From an uncultured Eubacterium sp. (GTDB taxonomy: Bacteria; Bacillota_A; Clostridia; Lachnospirales; Lachnospiraceae), in the NCBI GenBank assembly GCA_948560485.1, contig CAOXUF010000028.1, positions 3,788-13,871 on the forward strand: DNA of 10,084 nucleotides, written 5' to 3'. A program made the translations under genes and the position numbers. Position 1 is the first letter of the stretch, and every line of letters starts with the position of its first letter. The notes below the pieces were generated by a model. The model saw nothing but the letters and a program-made list of their open reading frames with translations, was not told the DNA's origin and did not search any database. Shown here one piece after another: positions 8,383 to 10,084 of this stretch.

Positions 8383-8886
8383 ATGAATATAGATGTATTT
8401 AGAAATTTATCATATGGAGTTTATGTAGTTTCAACAATGGATGAAGGAAGAGCTACAGGATGTACAGCAAACTCAGCAATGCAGATTACAGCATCCCCTG
8501 CAACAGTCGCAATCAGTATCAATCATGACAATTATACAAATAAATGTATCAGGGAATGTGGGAAGTTTGCTGTGAATATCATTGCTGAAGATTCTGAATC
8601 AATGTTAATTGGAAAGTTTGGATTTTTCTCAGGAAAGGACACAAATAAGTTCCAGGATGTAGATTTCAAGATAGTAGAAGAAATGCCAATACTTGATGAT
8701 ACTTGTGGTTATATTATTTGTAATGTTATAGATACTATGGAAACTGTTACCCATACAGTATTTTTAGGTGAGGTTGTAGAAGGTGATGTTCAGGGAAACG
8801 ATCGTGTGCCAATGACATATGCATATTATCATAATGTGATTAAAGGAAGAAGTCCAAAGAATGCACCAACCTATATTGAGGAATAA
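8383..8886 (+). CDS. Flavin reductase-like, FMN-binding protein
   Basis: A 167-residue cytoplasmic protein of the flavin reductase-like domain family. A strong GAGGAG at 8371-8376 lies 6 nt before the ATG. The opening is typical (NLSYGVYVVST, GRATGCTANSAMQITASPATVAISI), with the flavin-contacting TANS-type segment, then NYTNKCIRE, FAVNIIAE and the FGFFSGKDTNKF stretch. It ends in MTYAYYHNVIKGRSPKNAPTYIEE, split as TYAYYHNVIKG and PKNAPTYI, which in related clostridial proteins is the linker into a C-terminal rubredoxin domain. Here the frame stops right after it and the next codons (GGCKIASKVYL) lack rubredoxin cysteine pairs. It probably passes electrons between NAD(P)H or a separate rubredoxin and an acceptor such as a flavodiiron protein; the partner is unknown. 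It lies 61 bp after the transporter and may have its own weak promoter (TATAAA at 8349-8354, with a poor -35). Confidence 0.9.
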   Translation: MNIDVFRNLSYGVYVVSTMDEGRATGCTANSAMQITASPATVAISINHDNYTNKCIRECGKFAVNIIAEDSESMLIGKFGFFSGKDTNKFQDVDFKIVEEMPILDDTCGYIICNVIDTMETVTHTVFLGEVVEGDVQGNDRVPMTYAYYHNVIKGRSPKNAPTYIEE

Positions 8887-8946
8887 GGAGGATGCAAAAT
8901 AGCATCAAAAGTATATTTATAGAGAATCACGAATAGTATTGAAACG

Positions 8947-8988
8947 AATAAAATATCCACGTGCGTAATGGCATGTGGATATTTTATT
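8947..8988. terminator. Bidirectional hairpin terminator between convergent genes
   Basis: An 18-bp inverted repeat with a single mismatch (C8961-G pairs replaced by G-T type) pairs 8947-8964 (ending ATCCACGTGC) with 8971-8988 (starting GCATGTGGAT) around a 6-nt loop, GTAATG. The stem has a GC-richer core and A/T-rich ends, so each strand gives a hairpin followed by a U-rich stretch. It serves the flavin reductase on the plus strand and the patatin gene on the minus strand, and its right arm overlaps the patatin stop codon by 2 bp. Confidence 0.88.
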
Positions 8989-9835
8989 ATTTAAGAAAAG
9001 TTGTTAATTTTATAAGATGCTCCATACCTTCCTTTCGTCCAATATCATATAAGGACTTCAATTTATCAGGATCCCGTTCGGTACGTTTAATGGTAATAGG
9101 CTCCTTTGGCTGAATAATATAAACTTCACCACGGGCTTCCATTTCCTTTAAGTCATCTAATGTCTGGTTATATATTTCATGACGGATTTCCATGTCACGG
9201 ACAAGGTTTGGATATTTTCGTCCCATTTTTAATCTTATAAATGGCAGACTACTGCTTTTCTTTTTTCTGTAACCATTGTGCTGGGTAAGAATAACGATGT
9301 TCTTCTTATAGCCCATTTCCCTGAATTTGTGAATTGGTATGGGATCGGATATGCCGCCGTCCAGCATTTGAACGCCGTCAATTTCTACAATACGTGAGAC
9401 TAACGGCATGGATGCAGAGGCTCGATACCATTCTATATCGTTTTTGTCACCATTTGGACACAGATGATATATTGGTTTTCCTGTATTGATATCTGTTGTA
9501 ACAACATAGAAATCCATAGGATTTTTTTTGTAAGTTTTTACATCAAATATATCCAATTTATTTGGTAATTCTTTATAACAGAAATCAGCCCCATACAAAT
9601 CTCCTGTTTTCATAAGAGAGCGTAGCCCTACATATCTGGGGTCACGGGAGTATTTCATATTATATCGAATGGTACGGCCAATCTGTTTAGATTTAAAATT
9701 ACAACCAAAAGTTGCACCGGCAGAGACGCCGATAGCACCATTTACAGTAATATTGTTCTCCATTAATATATCTAAAATGCCTGCTGTGTACATGCCACGC
9801 ATAGCACCACCTTCTAGTACAAGTCCAGTCTTCAT
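8987..9835 (-). CDS. Patatin-like phospholipase family protein
   Basis: A 282-residue predicted acyl hydrolase acting on lipids, with the Ser-Asp dyad of the patatin fold. The oxyanion-hole loop is GGAMRG (9-14), the nucleophile elbow is GVSAG with Ser38 (36-40), and the catalytic Asp159 sits in DGGISDP (159-165). The ASASMPLVS segment (140-148) before it is also typical. No signal peptide or membrane segment is seen, so it is probably cytoplasmic or peripheral on the membrane. Residues 185-282 are basic and carry no domain that I recognise. Length is normal for bacterial YjjU/RssA-like members. The start is supported by AGGAGT (9843-9848, minus strand) 7 nt upstream. It has its own extended -10 promoter and converges on the flavin reductase across a shared terminator. 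The physiological lipid substrate is unknown. Confidence 0.93.
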   Translation of the reverse strand: MKTGLVLEGGAMRGMYTAGILDILMENNITVNGAIGVSAGATFGCNFKSKQIGRTIRYNMKYSRDPRYVGLRSLMKTGDLYGADFCYKELPNKLDIFDVKTYKKNPMDFYVVTTDINTGKPIYHLCPNGDKNDIEWYRASASMPLVSRIVEIDGVQMLDGGISDPIPIHKFREMGYKKNIVILTQHNGYRKKKSSSLPFIRLKMGRKYPNLVRDMEIRHEIYNQTLDDLKEMEARGEVYIIQPKEPITIKRTERDPDKLKSLYDIGRKEGMEHLIKLTTFLK

Positions 9836-9877
9836 TATATATACTCCTAATGATTAAAAGTTATTATGTTACTCTTT

Positions 9878-9886
9878 ATTATAACA
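9878..9886 (-). promoter_or_regulatory. Extended -10 promoter for the patatin gene
   Basis: On the minus strand this reads TGTTATAAT, a perfect TATAAT with an extended TGn element. No good -35 is found 16-19 bp upstream, which an extended -10 can tolerate. It lies about 42 bp upstream of the patatin start, leaving room for a short leader that contains the AGGAGT ribosome site. Confidence 0.6.
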
Positions 9887-9925
9887 CAATAATATTGAAG
9901 ATAATCATAAAATAAAGAGAGAAGT

Positions 9926-10084
9926 TTAACTGTTTGAGGATGGTATATAAGGGATTAATGCTCCTGCAACATTGGAAATCGGCATTGTCTGTAACCATAC
10001 TTTTCCAGGTCCGGTTACTACAGTGTTAAATAAACCTTCACCGCCAAGAAATTTGTTTTTTAAACCAGGTACAGTCTGTATATC
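9926..10084 (-). CDS. AIM24/TIGR00266-family protein, C-terminal fragment at window edge
   Basis: The minus strand from the right edge reads 52 codons in frame before TAA at 9926-9928, ending in the protein segments FLGGEGLFNTVVTGPGKVWL, QTMPISNVAGALIPYIP and SSNS. The GGEGLF and VTGPGKVWLQTMP segments are the C-terminal signature of the AIM24 / TIGR00266 family, whose bacterial members form a beta-helical prism and have no settled function. Only this end is visible; the start lies outside the window. Its stop is 90 bp before the patatin start on the same strand. No terminator hairpin is seen in that gap, so some read-through into the patatin gene is possible. Confidence 0.85.
   Translation of the reverse strand, partial: DIQTVPGLKNKFLGGEGLFNTVVTGPGKVWLQTMPISNVAGALIPYIPSSNS

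Noticed and set aside
8892..8936. Small 14-codon ORF (MQNSIKSIFIENHE) after AGGAGG, downstream of the flavin reductase.
   Set aside because: The ribosome site abuts the ATG with no spacing, and the peptide has no recognisable features.

Overview
The window looks like chromosome of an AT-rich anaerobic Gram-positive of the Clostridia, most likely Lachnospiraceae. This is inferred from low GC, strong AGGAGG-type ribosome sites, and the family mix: a DUF4037-DUF4125 fusion, a lysine-rich FnIII tail, a BspA-type leucine-rich repeat protein and a rubredoxin-linker flavin reductase. No mobile element, CRISPR array, tRNA or rRNA was seen. Genus cannot be named from the sequence alone.

Layout, plus strand: (1) the C-terminal part of a DUF4037-DUF4125 protein, cut by the left edge; (2) a YgiQ-type radical SAM protein 38 bp downstream; (3) a GatB/YqeY-domain protein; (4) a secreted lipoprotein-like metallophosphoesterase with a very basic FnIII-like tail; (5) a membrane-anchored, acidic BspA-type LRR protein starting 4 bp after it; (6) a 158-bp (173 bp to the preferred start) regulatory gap with a nested inverted repeat and an 11-bp-periodic TTTAC array; (7) a Na+/phosphate cotransporter with a fused PhoU-like tail; (8) a short flavin reductase. 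Genes 1 to 5 are closely spaced with no terminator that I can see, so they could share transcripts.

Minus strand, right end: a patatin-family hydrolase converges on the flavin reductase across one bidirectional hairpin terminator. Upstream of it lies the C-terminal end of an AIM24/TIGR00266-type protein, cut by the right edge.

Most of the window is ordinary chromosome. The most notable signal is the control region of the phosphate transporter: five TTTAC-like half-sites start at 6487, 6498, 6509, 6520 and 6531, exactly 11 bp apart. That is the geometry of PhoP-box direct repeats, in front of a gene whose product suits the Pho regulon. The secreted phosphoesterase and LRR pair just upstream may be functionally linked to phosphate supply, but that is inference. 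I found no convincing wholly new system.
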